This document shows positions 13,100 to 24,848 of a stretch of 64,000 nt of DNA, piece by piece. The stretch lies in assembly GCF_000512585.2 (NCBI RefSeq), contig NC_089242.1, forward strand, positions 3,720,001 through 3,784,000, given 5' to 3'. The DNA is from Kwoniella bestiolae CBS 10118. Its lineage: Eukaryota; Basidiomycota; Tremellomycetes; Tremellales; Cryptococcaceae. The first letter of the stretch is position 1. Each line of letters opens with the position of its first letter. The position numbers and the translations under genes were made by a program. The notes below the pieces were generated by a model. The model had not been told where the DNA came from and made no database searches. It saw only the letters and a program-made list of their open reading frames with translations.

Positions 13100-14056
13100 G
13101 GTGGAAGGGTGTTTATCTTTTAAAATGAGAGTAGGTGTTGAAGGAGTGACTGATGTGTGTAGTCAATTAAGCTATCGATCGTTTTCTGTAAGCGCATGTA
13201 TCGGAGCGGAGGAATTGTATTGCTGAAGATTGATTGATTGAAGCGATGATGATGTTGATGATGATGTCGGCCACCGAAGGTGTCAAGGGGGAAGAGGCAG
13301 ACAAAGTGAGTTGTCTGCGTTAGGTAAAGATGAGCGGTCTACGGCGTGGTGTCGATCCTTTTTCTTCCGGTCATGCGAGAAGTAGCTGTTGAAGAGGGCC
13401 AATAAGATGATCCTGCGATACAGATGTACTGCTGATATCGTATGTTGGTAAATTAATTGTATTTATGACTAGTAGCCAAGAGTGTTATATATGTCATGTA
13501 GCACTCGATGATATATATTAATTACTGTACCCCGCATTGGGTGCATGGGTGGATGTTGTTGTTACGAGATTGAGATAGATGCACCGCTTATATATGACAA
13601 GTGAAAGCGGACTACGCCGCTCACTCCTCATTCAGCCTACTCATGTCACGGGACTTCCGCAACCCCTTCTCGATCACTCGTTTGTATGCGGCCGATAACC
13701 AGAGTGTTTAATCCCGTGAATTTAATTTACACCACGTGGCATCACTGATTTTTCATTGACTCGTCTCTAGCGAAAGATAACAACCCCTACCCTACCCTAC
13801 CCTCACCTCGTCAAAATTATTATTATTAGCGTCGATAAAAAAATAGATGGATATCTACTCGTACATCCTGGCTTGTCTTCTCAACACACCACAACAACAT
13901 CATCATCAACACCTCACCCAAAAAGGGGCTTAGGACCACCACCTACCTTCCCGGCCTTGTCGAAGAGTACAGAGTAAATCTCATCTGCCCGAGACTCTAC
14001 TCTTATCGCGACTCTCTCTCTCCCTTCTAGATCTCGCTAAAATCCCCAAAACAAAA
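13100..14056. promoter_or_regulatory. Divergent intergenic region, RhoGEF / CPA2
   Basis: This 957-bp stretch has no supportable gene and must hold both promoters and 5' leaders of the head-to-head pair. It contains AT-rich patches (about 13440-13530) and, at 13784-13804, three and a half CCCTA units, close to the CPA2 side. The last 100 bases before the CPA2 ATG are pyrimidine-rich, as expected for a transcript leader. Confidence 0.6.
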
Positions 14057-17000
14057 ATGCTTCGATCAATCCCCCTCTGCCGTTCATCCCTTGCTGCTCG
14101 TCCACTCCGGACCATCCCTTCTCTCGCTGCCAGACGAGTAGCTCCCACCCAGACCAGATCTTATGCCGTAGCTGCTCCAGCGGTAGGTTCATACGGTCAA
14201 GTAGATGGTGAACCAACCCTCAACTCTCCCTCGGAATTGGCCAGACGAATATCCGCTAAAGTCTTGCCTAAATTGGAGAAACCCGATGTGAAGAAGGTGT
14301 TGGTAGTTGGAAGTGGTGGTTTGAGTATCGGTCAGGCGGGAGAATTTGATTATTCAGGTATGACTACACCTCAACAGTCAAACCATCCTTCTAGGCTTTG
14401 AATACTGATATCCTTGTTGGTATGTAGGTTCCCAAGCTATCAAGGCTCTCCGAGAATCGAACATCTCCACCATCCTCATCAACCCAAATATCGCTACCAT
14501 CCAAACTTCCCATCACTTGGCCAACGAAATCTACTTCCTACCCGTCACAGCAGATTATGTAGCATACGTTCTCGAGAAGGAAAGACCAGATGGTATCTTG
14601 TTGACCTTTGGTGGTCAGTCAGCTTTGAACGTCGGTATTCAGCTGGATAAAATGGGTGTTCTTGAACGACTGGGCGTTAAAGTTTTGGGTACTCCTATTA
14701 GAACTTTGGAGGTTTCGGAGGATAGAGATCTGTTCGTTCAGGCTTTGAATGGTTAGTCGAGCTTCTGTAGTGTCGCCATCTATCCACCTGGGAATGCTTT
14801 GACAACTATGACTGATACTCCTCTTATTGATTCCAGAAATCGAGATCCCCGCTGCGCAATCTACCGCTGTATCAACCATCCAGGACGCCCTCGACGCAGC
14901 CTCGGAAATTGGTTATCCCATCATTCTTCGATCTGCGTTCTCCCTTGGTGGTCTCGGTTCGGGTTTCGCTCACGACGAAGAAGAACTTCGAAATCTCGCT
15001 GCTAAATCCCTTTCACTCTCTCCTCAAGTGTTGATTGAGAAGTCTCTTAAGGGTTGGAAGGAAGTTGAATATGAAGTTGTCCGAGATGCCGCTGATGTAA
15101 GTAATCGACTCGTCAACTGTGCTCTCAGCCTACCATATACTGATGAGAAGTTATCATAGAACACCATCATCTGCTGTAACATGGAGAACTTCGACCCTCT
15201 CGGTACACACACTGGTGACTCCATCGTTGTTGCTCCCTCTCAAACTCTTACAGATGACGAGTACCACATGCTCCGAAGTGCCGCTATCAAAATTGTCAGA
15301 CACGTCGGTGTGGTCGGCGAATGTAACGTGAGTAGTAGAAGTTGCTTTGACTTGACCTACAATTGACATTGGTAAATAGGTACAATACGCCCTTGACCCC
15401 GAAAGCCGAGATTACCGAGTAATCGAGATGAACGCTCGTCTCAGTCGATCTAGGTGAGCTCAACTACCATATCATTTCACGTTATGTCGCGATCGCTGAC
15501 GGACCACCTCGCAGTGCCCTTGCCTCCAAAGCTACCGGTTACCCCCTTGCCTACACCGCCGCCAAGATCGCTCTCGGTCATACCCTTCCAGAACTCCCCA
15601 ACGCCGTTACCAAATCCACTACAGCATGTTTCGAGCCTTCCCTCGACTACATCGTCACCAAGATCCCCAAGTGGGATTTGGCCAAGTTCCAACATGTCGA
15701 GCGAAACGTCGGATCCGCCATGAAATCCGTCGGAGAAGTTATGGCCATCGGTAGAACCTTCGAAGAATCCTTACAGAAAGCTATCCGACAGGTCGACCCC
15801 AACTTCACTGGATTCGACGCTTACTGGAAGCCTGAAGATATGCAAACAGCCCTTGCCAACAACAACGACAGACGATTGTTTGCCATCGCTCACGCAATGT
15901 TGAACTTGAACTACTCCGTCGACCAATTGCACGATATCACCAAGATTGATAAATGGTTCTTGTACAAATTGGAGAACATCGTCAGAGTCTACAAGCAACT
16001 TCAGTCCACTCCATTCGAAAGTATCGACAAGGATTTGATCCTTACTGCCAAGAAGACTGGCTTCTCCGATCTTCACATCTCCCAACTTACCGGTGTGAAA
16101 GAGAACCAAGTTAGGGAGAAGCGAAAATCATATGGAGTTACACCATGGGTCAAGCGAATTGATACCCTCGCTGCGGAGTTCCCAGCATACACCAACTACT
16201 TGTACACCACTTACAATGCCTCAACTCACGATGTCGACTTCAACGAGAACGGTACGATGGTTTTGGGATCGGGTGTTTACCGAATTGGATCTTCCGTCGA
16301 ATTCGATTGGTGTGCTGTTACCTGCTCAAGGGCTATTAGAGAATTGGGTAAAAAGACTATCATGATCAACTATAACCCTGAGACTGTGTCGACCGATTTC
16401 GACGAGGCTGATAGATTGTACTTCGAGGAACTTGGTTTCGAGAGAGTCATGGATATCTACGAGATGGAACAGGCTGAAGGTGTTGTTGTCAGCGTCGGAG
16501 GTGGGTCATGTCTTCTTTGCTCATAAAGCGATTCTCACTCAAAGTAGAGAATGTAAGAAACGTTATAGCTGACAATGTTTCATATCTGAATAGGTCAACT
16601 CCCTCAAAACATCGCTCTTCGACTGAAGAACTCCGGCGTCACCGTCCTCGGTACCGACCCCGAGCAAATCGATAACGCCGAAGATAGACACAAGTTCTCC
16701 TCCATCCTCGATTCCGTAGGAGTAGATCAACCAGCATGGACCGAAGCTACTTCCTTGGAATCTGCCAAAGCCTTCGCCGCCAAGGTAGGCTACCCCGTCC
16801 TTATCAGACCATCCTACGTCCTCTCCGGAGCAGCCATGAACGTCGTATGGGATGAAGCTTCTCTCGACAAGAACCTCACTGCCGCCACGGACGTCTCGCC
16901 CCTTCACCCCGTAGTTATCTCGCAATTCATCGATAATGCCCAAGAAATCGATGTCGACGCTGTTGCCCACAAGGGTGAACTCCTCGTTCACGCTGTATCG

Positions 17001-18267
17001 GAGCATGTGGAGAATGCAGGTGTTCACTCGGGAGATGCCACGCTGGTCTTACCTCCCTTCTCCCTCCCTACCTCCGATTTGGACAGGTTCAAGGAGATTG
17101 CTCAGAAGGTCGCCAAGGCGTTTGAGATTTCTGGGCCGTTCAATATGCAGATTATCAGGAAACCCGAGGAGAACGGGCAGCCGGCCGAGTTGAAGGTTAT
17201 TGAATGTAATCTCAGAGCGTCAAGGTCTTTCCCATTTGTTTCGAAGGTATTGGGCAAGAATTTCATTGATGTGGCTGCTGCTGCTATCATGTGAGTTTAG
17301 CTTTTATCATCTATTATCCAAACAAATAAGGCGTGGTCCCTCCTTGTATGGAGGTGTGAGAAACAGAGATACAAGTGCTAATGTATGTTTGCATCGTTAC
17401 AGGGGAGAGAACGTACCCGCTCCTGTCGACTTGATGAAGGAACAACGAGATTACGTGGCTATCAAGGTACCTCAATTCTCATGGACTCGATTACCCGGTG
17501 CGGACCCCTTCCTGGGTGTCGAGATGGCTTCTACCGGTGAAGTTGCGTCGTTCGGAAAGGATGTGCATGAGGCATACTGGGCTGTGAGTATACGTTTCTG
17601 CTTCTATCAAATCCTCCTTGATTCGGTGTTCGTAGTATGAAGGAACATATAGCTAGATAGTCCAATGAGCTGATATTTGTGATCCTACATAGGCCCTCCT
17701 CTCAGTAAACGGCTTCAAGCTCCCCAAGAAAAACTCCGGTATCCTCCTCGGAGGAGATATAACCCGATCCGAAATGCCCACCATCGCCTCCAACTTGCTT
17801 TCATTGGGATTCAAACTGTACACTTACGACCCGAAAGTCGAGAACTTTATCAACGAACAGCCCAACTTGACTATCAAGAAGATCTATGTCCCAGTCAAGG
17901 ACAAGCGAAAGTTGAGGGAGGTATTGGAGGAGAATGAGATTAGCACTGTCATTGATATTGCTAGGTCCAGGGCTGCTTCGACGGGCGAGGCGGAATATGC
18001 TGCTAGAAGGGCGGCGGTGGATTTCGGTATTCCTGTGAGTTGATGTCTCTCATGGTATCACGACTGTGTTGAGTACGATAATAGAAGCGATTACATATGC
18101 TAATTTGATTTACGTGACAGCTCATCAACAACGCCAAACTCGCTGTATTGCTCACTGAGACACTACAGAAAAAGTTCCACCAATCTCCCTTACCTTATGT
18201 GGAGGGTACCAACCCGCCTGAAGTGAAATCTTGGAGGGAGTTTGTAGGTGAGGAGAGGGCTTATTAG
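14057..18267 (+). CDS. CPA2: Carbamoyl-phosphate synthase, arginine-specific, large chain (mitochondrial)
   Basis: Makes carbamoyl phosphate from bicarbonate, ammonia (delivered from glutamine by a separate small subunit) and 2 ATP, for citrulline and arginine synthesis. Exons 14057-14357, 14428-14751, 14837-15096, 15160-15327, 15380-15453, 15515-16500, 16594-17290, 17403-17583, 17693-18034 and 18121-18267 give 1159 aa. The first 40 or so residues are Arg/Ser/Ala-rich without acids, a good mitochondrial presequence. Two homologous ATP-grasp halves follow: the first opens with VLVVGSGGLSIGQAGEFDYSG and has NARLSRSSALASKATGYP; the second has the allosteric-side motif NLRASRSFPFVSKVLG. The C-terminal MGS-like domain covers about the last 140 residues. 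No glutaminase or aspartate transcarbamoylase domain is fused, so this is the arginine enzyme and not the pyrimidine Ura2/CAD protein. The yeast name is used; yeast Cpa2 itself is cytosolic, whereas other fungi keep it in mitochondria. Confidence 0.96.
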
Positions 18268-19302
18268 TTTATTTGCTTCTATATAGATATTTCATCTTAT
18301 TTGGGGTTTCCATTTTATGTCTTGCAGTGACTAGAGGGAGGATAGGATAGGAAGGTAGAAGAATTACATTTTCAGTTCATCTTTTCATGCATGTTTCAAT
18401 GACCATTCTTACTACTCCGGCCTCGTGAACCCATTGGGAGATGACAATGACCTGTGCATATACGATTACATCAGAGTATGCATAACCCACCTAAGCAGCA
18501 TTGCACTACGAGTGATGAGCAGATGAGCAGATGCCACACTCCCCCTTATCCAAACTCCGACTACTCGGCGTTATAACCAATTTGACCATACGAAATTATT
18601 TTAACCTGTCCCGTCATTTTTCGTTTGGCCTGGGTGTGCAGTGAGTCAGAGACAAGCCCTGACGTATTGACTGGTAGTACTGTATGCGGAAGGTAGTACA
18701 GTAGAGCAGCAGTGTATGGTGGTACAGTGACTGACTGACTCTCTCTGCTACGCTTGCTTGCTTGCTGCTCACTCTGCTCACTCTGCTGGCTCACTACCAC
18801 CAATAATTGGTAAAAAGTATATTGGTTTTAAGTACAAGTTGTTATTCGACTTGTCGATTCATTACTTCATATAAGGTGAGTTAATTTGTTGCGACGTCGT
18901 TATCAGAAGAGGGGAGGGGGGAATATGTGTAGAGACAGAAGTGAAAAAAGAGGATACAGGGAGAAGGATGGACTCACAGCAAAGGATGGAAGTGAAAGTG
19001 GAATAGGAAGAAGAAAAGTTGGAATGGAATGAGCTGTAGAACACCGTATAGCGACTAAAGGAAATAGACAAGACGGTTCATACTGTGTGAGGTGGATGGG
19101 GGATGAAGAAGGGAAAGGCAAGGGGAAAGAGTTCGCATTAGCTGACGATTTGGTATTCTACGTCCTTCTCTCTCCCTATCAAACTCCGGCTCAATCAACG
19201 AATCAACGATAATCTATCCTCCCTCACATACCAACCCCACAGACTCCATATAGGAAAAACGCCAAAAGGCGCAAAAAGGAGTTTGTAATCACACCAACCA
19301 AA
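18268..19302. other. Intergenic, CPA2 3' end to STM1-like promoter
   Basis: No gene is supported in these 1035 bases. Short tandem repeats occur at about 18725-18795 (GACT, TTGC and TGCTCACTC units). The region from 18890 to 19140 is purine-rich on the + strand. The only sizeable open frames, on the minus strand, are low-complexity and have no domain. The region presumably holds the CPA2 terminator and the promoter of the next gene. Confidence 0.5.
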
Positions 19303-21121
19303 ATGTCAGTCGTGTCGAAGAACATCTTCGACCTTCTTGGGGGTGGGTTGTTTTCTCTATTTCACTCTCTCTCACCTCTACCAGTCATATGAATACTATA
19401 AGCCATGGTAAAGGAGTAGGGAGATTGATCTACAGAAAGTCATCACTTAAGCTAACTATAAATCCCGTGGTATAGACGACGGAGACTCTCCCTCCCCCGC
19501 TCCCGCCAAGGCCACTCCCGCCCCAGCCAAGAAGGAGTCCGCCCCCGCTCCTCAACGATCCGTCCCCGGCTCTCAACCTCGAGGTGCTGCCGGCCAAGGA
19601 GCCAGAGGAAGAGGTTCGTACCCTTCCAGAGGTGGACCCAGAAACACCTACCAAGGTGAACAACGAAATACTGGACCTGTCTCCTCTGAGGGTAACGTAG
19701 AGGGTTCGGAGACTGCTGGTGGATTTGATGGTGAACGAGTTGGTGAGTTGATCGCTCTGAGACTATCATGTCATACCGTTCTGCCTTATCTTGCCCTTCT
19801 CTTGGTGCATTTGAGCGGATGAGAAAAGACGATACTACGTTCTTCTCTTTTTGCTCTTGTCTACTTGTCTTTCTTCGTACCGTACGCTCGAAACGTTAAC
19901 CAGCTTCGCTGATCTCCAACCACACGTATAGCCCCCTCAAGAAAAGGCAACCAAGGAACCGTCCGAGACGCCCACACCAAGGGACCCCGAGGATCCCGAC
20001 CCGCCCGAGGAGGTGGTAACTCCTCCAGAAACGTCACTTCAGGTGGTCACTCCTCGTACGGCTCGGGACACTACAGAGGCGCCAAGGTGCCCGCTCAAGC
20101 TGGCGAGAGAAGACAATTCGAGAGGAGAAACCAAAATGGTGGAACTGATTCGCAAAAGAAGGTTGATCATGGATGGGGAGCTAACACTGGTGAGGCTGAG
20201 TTGAAAGGTGAGTTGGGGGTCTTTTTAGGTTCTGTAATTTGTGAATATGGGAGAAGAGAAGATGTTGGATATTCGTTCATGGGACGGGAATGTTTCGTTC
20301 TTGTCTTGTGCCAATTGGATCCACTTCAACCTCTCCCTTTGCGTCATCTTTCACTTTCTTTCCTCGTTTTTTGGTTGGGGATTTGATTTGCGAAATTCGA
20401 TTTTGGACATATGGGAAACTTCAGCTGATACCCTCATCCACACCCAGACGAAGTCGAAGGCGAGAAAGACGCCCAAGTCGAGGAGAACCAACCTCAAACC
20501 CCCGCTCCCGAAGCCTCCGAGGAAGTCGCTGCCCCCGTCGAAGCTGCCGAACCCGAGGAACCAGAGGAAGTTACCAAATCATACGATGATTTCCTTGCTG
20601 AACGAGCCCAACAAGCTCTCTCCATCCCCGGTCTCGAGAAGAAGGAGGCTAGAACCGTCTCTTCCGAACTTGAAGGTACTGCTTTCGTCAGAGAGGGTGT
20701 TGAGGAGTTCTTCAGCGGAAAGGTGTGTCATGTGTTTCGTTTACTTCTTCCTGTCTGTCCATCTACTTGATCATCCTGTCGAGTGAAGCATCCCCTAAGA
20801 TTTATCTCTGAATTGTCAAAATCGCCTTGCTGACTCTTCTGTTGCATCGTCCAGTCCAAATCCGCCGAAGCCAAGTCCAAGGCCCCCAAGAAGGAGAAGG
20901 TCTACATCGAAGTTGACGGACAATTCGCTCAACCCAACCGACCCCCTCGAAGGGACAACGACAACGCCCCTCGACGAGGTGGTAACAGGGGTGGACCCAG
21001 GGGAGGAGCCGGACAACGAGGTGGAAGAGGCCAAGGGCCCAGGGGTGGTGCTCGAGGTGGAAGAGCCCCCGCTGGTATCAACGCCAACGACACCAACGCT
21101 TTCCCTGCTCTTGGAGCTTAG
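19303..21121 (+). CDS. STM1: Stm1/SERBP1-type ribosome-associated RNA-binding protein
   Basis: Exons 19303-19342, 19476-19742, 19932-20207, 20448-20722 and 20855-21121 give 374 aa. The short N-terminus (MSVVSKNIFDLLGGDDG) matches the start typical of Stm1-like proteins. It is followed by Ala/Pro, then RGG-rich stretches, a central segment with KVDHGWGANTGEAELKDE, as in the HABP4/PAI-RBP1 domain, and a second acidic/Pro segment. A conserved block follows, TKSYDDFLAERAQQAL. The end is strongly Arg/Gly-rich (GGNRGGPRGGAGQRGG) and finishes in NDTNAFPALGA. In yeast the family clamps idle 80S ribosomes and helps preserve them in starvation; the human relative is SERBP1. The role here is by family. 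The long first introns of a highly expressed gene may be regulatory, but nothing in the sequence proves it. Confidence 0.88.
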
Positions 21122-21964
21122 GCTTAAGGCGATACTTCCATTTGTAGAAGTATGAGAAGGATTAAACGGTATAAGGGTTTTTGCAAGCTTGCTTAGGGGA
21201 GGAGATGAATGAATGTAATGAATATACTTCTTCTGCTTTCTGATCGAGTGAATACCAATCTTTATACCTCTTTTTCTCTCTCACAACAAACAAACAAAAT
21301 AATTCACAATTCACGTACACCCTTTTTCTTCTTCTTTACCTTTACTGCTAGTAGTGGTAGGTAGTTTTCTCTGTTGATTTGATTCTGGAAACAAGTATGA
21401 TTCAATCAAAGCATTCATTGTGTGCATTTCTTATTGCGTGCGAGTACGGGAGTACGGTAGTACGAGAGTGGGTTGCAGGACAGCATGATGGCATGAAGCA
21501 TGATGATAAAATAGCAGTGGTGATATGATGACGGGTACGAGCGAATGATGGGATGTTAAGTGGGTTAATTATTTAAGCCAGGGAGGATGTTCACGTAATC
21601 CCTCGAGTACGAACTGCGCCTCTCTCTTTGTCTGTCTTTGGCCACTGAGCGCACTTGACCTGTTGGATCATAATCATCATTCATTCATTGATGGTACTGT
21701 GTCAGAATACATATAACTATATCATCTCATCAAGTAAGACGACATAAAGACGTTATTATAGACCAAGTAGCATCACGGACTCGCTGAGAAGAAAAAGAAA
21801 ATACAAAGATTGAAGAGGAATATAACGAGTGATACCAACACAGCCTCATTCGGTGCAAGTTCTCACGGACATTCAACCCGACAAAACACCATAGCATACT
21901 ATAAACCTAAAAGGGTGAATCAAACTCACAGGTAACATATCATCAGAAACGAAAAGAAGTAGAC
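21122..21964. other. Intergenic, STM1-like to RAB5
   Basis: 843 bases without a supportable gene. It contains an AC-rich patch (about 21285-21310), short degenerate repeats of GAGTACGG (about 21440-21470) and AT-rich stretches. It probably holds the 3' end of the upstream gene and the promoter of the Rab gene. Confidence 0.5.
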
Positions 21965-23548
21965 ATGTCAGAGGAAACTCCCGTGAAAGCTGTTCAGGTC
22001 AAGCTAGTACTATTGGGTGAGTATGTCGTTATGTGTACTATGCCTTGTGGTGATGAGGAGATGAAAGGAATGAGTGGTCTTGACCTGATTGATATGAGAT
22101 CAGATTATGCACTTTACTTGTGGTCATGATGATGTTGGTGTGACAAGAGACGACATCAAGTTGAATGCATTGCTGACTTTGCCTTATCTTACTATTACTC
22201 GCCTCCCTTCTCATTATACTTCAACGGTCTACCATATCCCACTATCACCCACCCCCCGCACATACGATAAACAGGTGAGGCGGCAGTTGGTAAATCCTCT
22301 CTGGTACTTAGGTTCTGCCAAGGAGATTTCAACGAGAATACCTCGCCTACTATCGGTGCGGCATTCTTGACGCAAAGTGAGTATCGTCTACTCTTGTCTA
22401 GCAGGGTCTTGGGGAGAGGGCAGAGGACGATCGAATATCTGGTATTGTTCTACGGTGTACATGCTGATTTCTGTTGTGGATGTAGAATGTAGATTGGAGA
22501 ATAGGATCGTCAAGTTTGAGATCTGGTGAGCCTATTTGTCGTCCGGTGATGTGCGTAATGTAGGCTTACTCGTCATGTACAATAGGGACACAGCAGGACA
22601 AGGTCAGTCATTAGGATAGACAGATGCTATACCCGCATATTGTGACAGCTAACGGGGCGTGATCACAGAACGATTTCACTCGCTCGCTCCTATGTACTAC
22701 CGAAATGCTCAGGCTGCTGTAGTTGTTTATGATATTACCAAAGCTGTAAGTGCACCTTTATGTATCTGGACAACCCATTACGAACTGTATTATTGATATG
22801 CTGATCTCCTTTGTTTACACAGGCATCACTCGAAAAAGCAAAAGCATGGGTTAAAGAACTCCAAAGACAAGCCAACGCCAATATCGTAATTGCCTTGGTC
22901 GGAAACAAGGTGAGCAGCACGTCTTCGCTTCTAACGTATCATGCTGTTGGACAAAATGAATTTGTACTTTGTGTGTGCCAAGACGAACAGCTGACCACCG
23001 ATGTATCATCTCCTCAGCTCGATCTCGTATCTGACACCTCATCCACACCCGCCCCACCAGCTTCAGCAGAGTCTCCAGCAGAGGATGAAGAAGATTCATC
23101 CGAAGAACCATCATCTACTCCCTCTCCGGCCGAAAACGAAAGCGATGATGCTCGCCAAGTATCTACTGCCGAGGCTGAAGCGTACGCTAAGGAGAGTGGT
23201 TTGCTGTTCTTCGAGGCTTCCGCTAAGACTGGACATAATGTTGGAGAGATATTCACTGAGATTGGTGAGTGCGATCTCTTCAGCCCGATTGACGATTGAT
23301 GATCACGGGGAGAAAGGGGACGGCAATGATCAGAATACCAGAGAATCATCTCACGGGTAAGGATAAGGATGATTATTGATCATTTTATTTGTTTGTGGAT
23401 CATAGCCAAAACAATCCCATTCGATACTATCTCACCCAAACCTACGACAAGCCAATCTGCCAACAGACGGTCGGGAGCCAATAACGGGGAGAACAATAAT
23501 GTCAACCTTGGGGAGGGTCAACAAGCTAAGAAAGGTGGATGTTGTTAG
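21965..23548 (+). CDS. Rab5-type small GTPase (Vps21/Ypt5) with an acidic insertion
   Basis: Early-endosome Rab GTPase controlling vesicle tethering and fusion. Exons 21965-22016, 22275-22376, 22486-22525, 22586-22602 (17 nt), 22669-22745, 22823-22909, 23018-23264 and 23406-23548 give 254 aa. Nucleotide-binding motifs are all present: GEAAVGKSSL (P-loop), the effector-loop Thr in NENTSPTIGAAF, WDTAGQERF, GNKLD and EASAKTG. The C-terminus KKGGCC is a double geranylgeranylation site. Between GNKLD and EASAKTG there is about 35-40 extra residues, rich in Ser, Pro, Glu and Asp, where canonical Rab5 has only a short loop. The effector and switch sequences are Rab5-like. This is one of possibly several Rab5 paralogues, so no yeast symbol is assigned. 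Confidence 0.92.
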
Positions 23549-24466
23549 GGCATGTCTCTCCTTTTGATCGTTGATGAGTGTTCTTTCTGGGTTGGAGGAT
23601 AAGGCAGAGGAGAGTGGGATATCTAGAATGGAGTCGAGGATAGATTTAGGTAGTAGTGGTTAGTCTGTGTTGGGAGGAGGTACAGATTTCGTTTTTACTT
23701 GATTGTGTTTATCGTTTGTGTGAATATTGTATATACTCTTTTTGACTGTTCTCTAGTCTCGATGATCGATTATCTAGTTATGAATTGATGGACTCATTAT
23801 CGCCTCAATCTAGCTCTTCTCGCTTTTCCCATCATTCATAGAGCAACGTCGTCGATCGATCAACCGTGGAGGGATGGTGTCTAGCATCTGACACGAGCTA
23901 ATAGTGAACTCGACTGACAAGCACAGAGCGTACACTCGCATATCATCATTTCCCGTGCACATTTGGGGGTCCTACCTCTCGAGCTACAATTGTAATTCTG
24001 CTTTCAATTCGATTTCATTTGTCAGCTGAAGAACGCCGGGTCAATATTCATGGGTGTCGGACAGACCAAGAAAGCGGTACGGTAAGGTACGGTACGATTC
24101 GTCGAGCGGTAAAGTGGTCAAAATTTGATTTGTAAACGTGATTGATCCCATCGAGAAGTGTATCCTCGGGCGACGTAGGTATATATCGACAGTGGGTGAG
24201 TTTCGATGAAAAAGGGCGGGGCGAGGCGAGCAGAGCCAGAGTACCCGTTCTTCCTGGCTGACTCCTATCGTTGGCAGAAGCGGAATGGAGGGTGTAGGAT
24301 ATTCTTCGGGGCCTATGATATATCAACATCATATCGGCGTGAGATGTCAAGATGAACATCACGTTCCAAACGACCGATACGCACGTTGCTCGACATTCCC
24401 CGCGGATATCTCCGAAGACGATTAGGCTTATCTTGCGATTAAACCAATTACTCTTCGATGGACTTG

Positions 24467-24472
24467 CACGTG
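24467..24472 (+). promoter_or_regulatory. CACGTG element upstream of the acid phosphatase
   Basis: A palindromic CACGTG lies about 380 bp before the ATG of the histidine acid phosphatase. This is the core recognised by bHLH factors, including fungal Pho4, which drives acid phosphatase genes under phosphate limitation. The site is seen; the factor is inferred. The hexamer is short enough to occur by chance. Confidence 0.4.
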
Positions 24473-24696
24473 CCGAATGAACTTTGTTCGCCAAATTTGT
24501 CCCTTCAAGTAGTGATCAGGTGGAAGAGGGAAGGCGGGAAGGAAGGTACAGACCCGACATTCGAGTAGGAGTATGGTTTCCTTCTTGAAAGGAGTTTCGG
24601 GGCTGTCGACTTGGCGCTTGTTTCTCTTCGGACTTGGACTTGGACTTGGTAATGAGCGGTAATGGAAAATTCGGTGGTCGATAGTCATTTCAAAGG

Positions 24697-24704
24697 TATA
24701 TAAA
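24697..24704 (+). promoter_or_regulatory. TATA box of the acid phosphatase gene
   Basis: TATATAAA lies about 145 bp upstream of the ATG, a usual spacing for TATA-driven regulated fungal genes. Confidence 0.55.
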
Positions 24705-24848
24705 GGTCAAAGGAGGTCCTTTCAACGTCGCACCATCTTACAATCAAAAGAACAAACCATCATCCCTTGGTCAACTTGAATTTGTTCAACTTTGATCGCG
24801 CTTTTTCTTCTCTGTGTTGATTATAAATATCCAGCGGATAAGACCAAA

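Larger units (their letters stand above)
23549..24848. promoter_or_regulatory. Intergenic, promoter region of the acid phosphatase
   Basis: 1300 bases with no supportable gene. The right-hand half is a plausible inducible promoter, with CACGTG at 24467-24472 and a TATA element at 24697-24704. A small GGTACGGTA-type direct repeat lies at about 24074-24098. Minus-strand open frames between 24048 and 24688 have no recognisable domain. Confidence 0.55.

Noticed and set aside
18700..18800. Short GACT/TTGC/TGCTCACTC repeats considered as a repeat array
   Set aside because: Units are only 4-9 bp with two or three copies and no spacers; simple sequence, not a CRISPR or mobile element.
24048..24688. 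Minus-strand open frames in the acid phosphatase promoter
   Set aside because: No recognisable domain, and the region carries promoter elements for the + strand gene.
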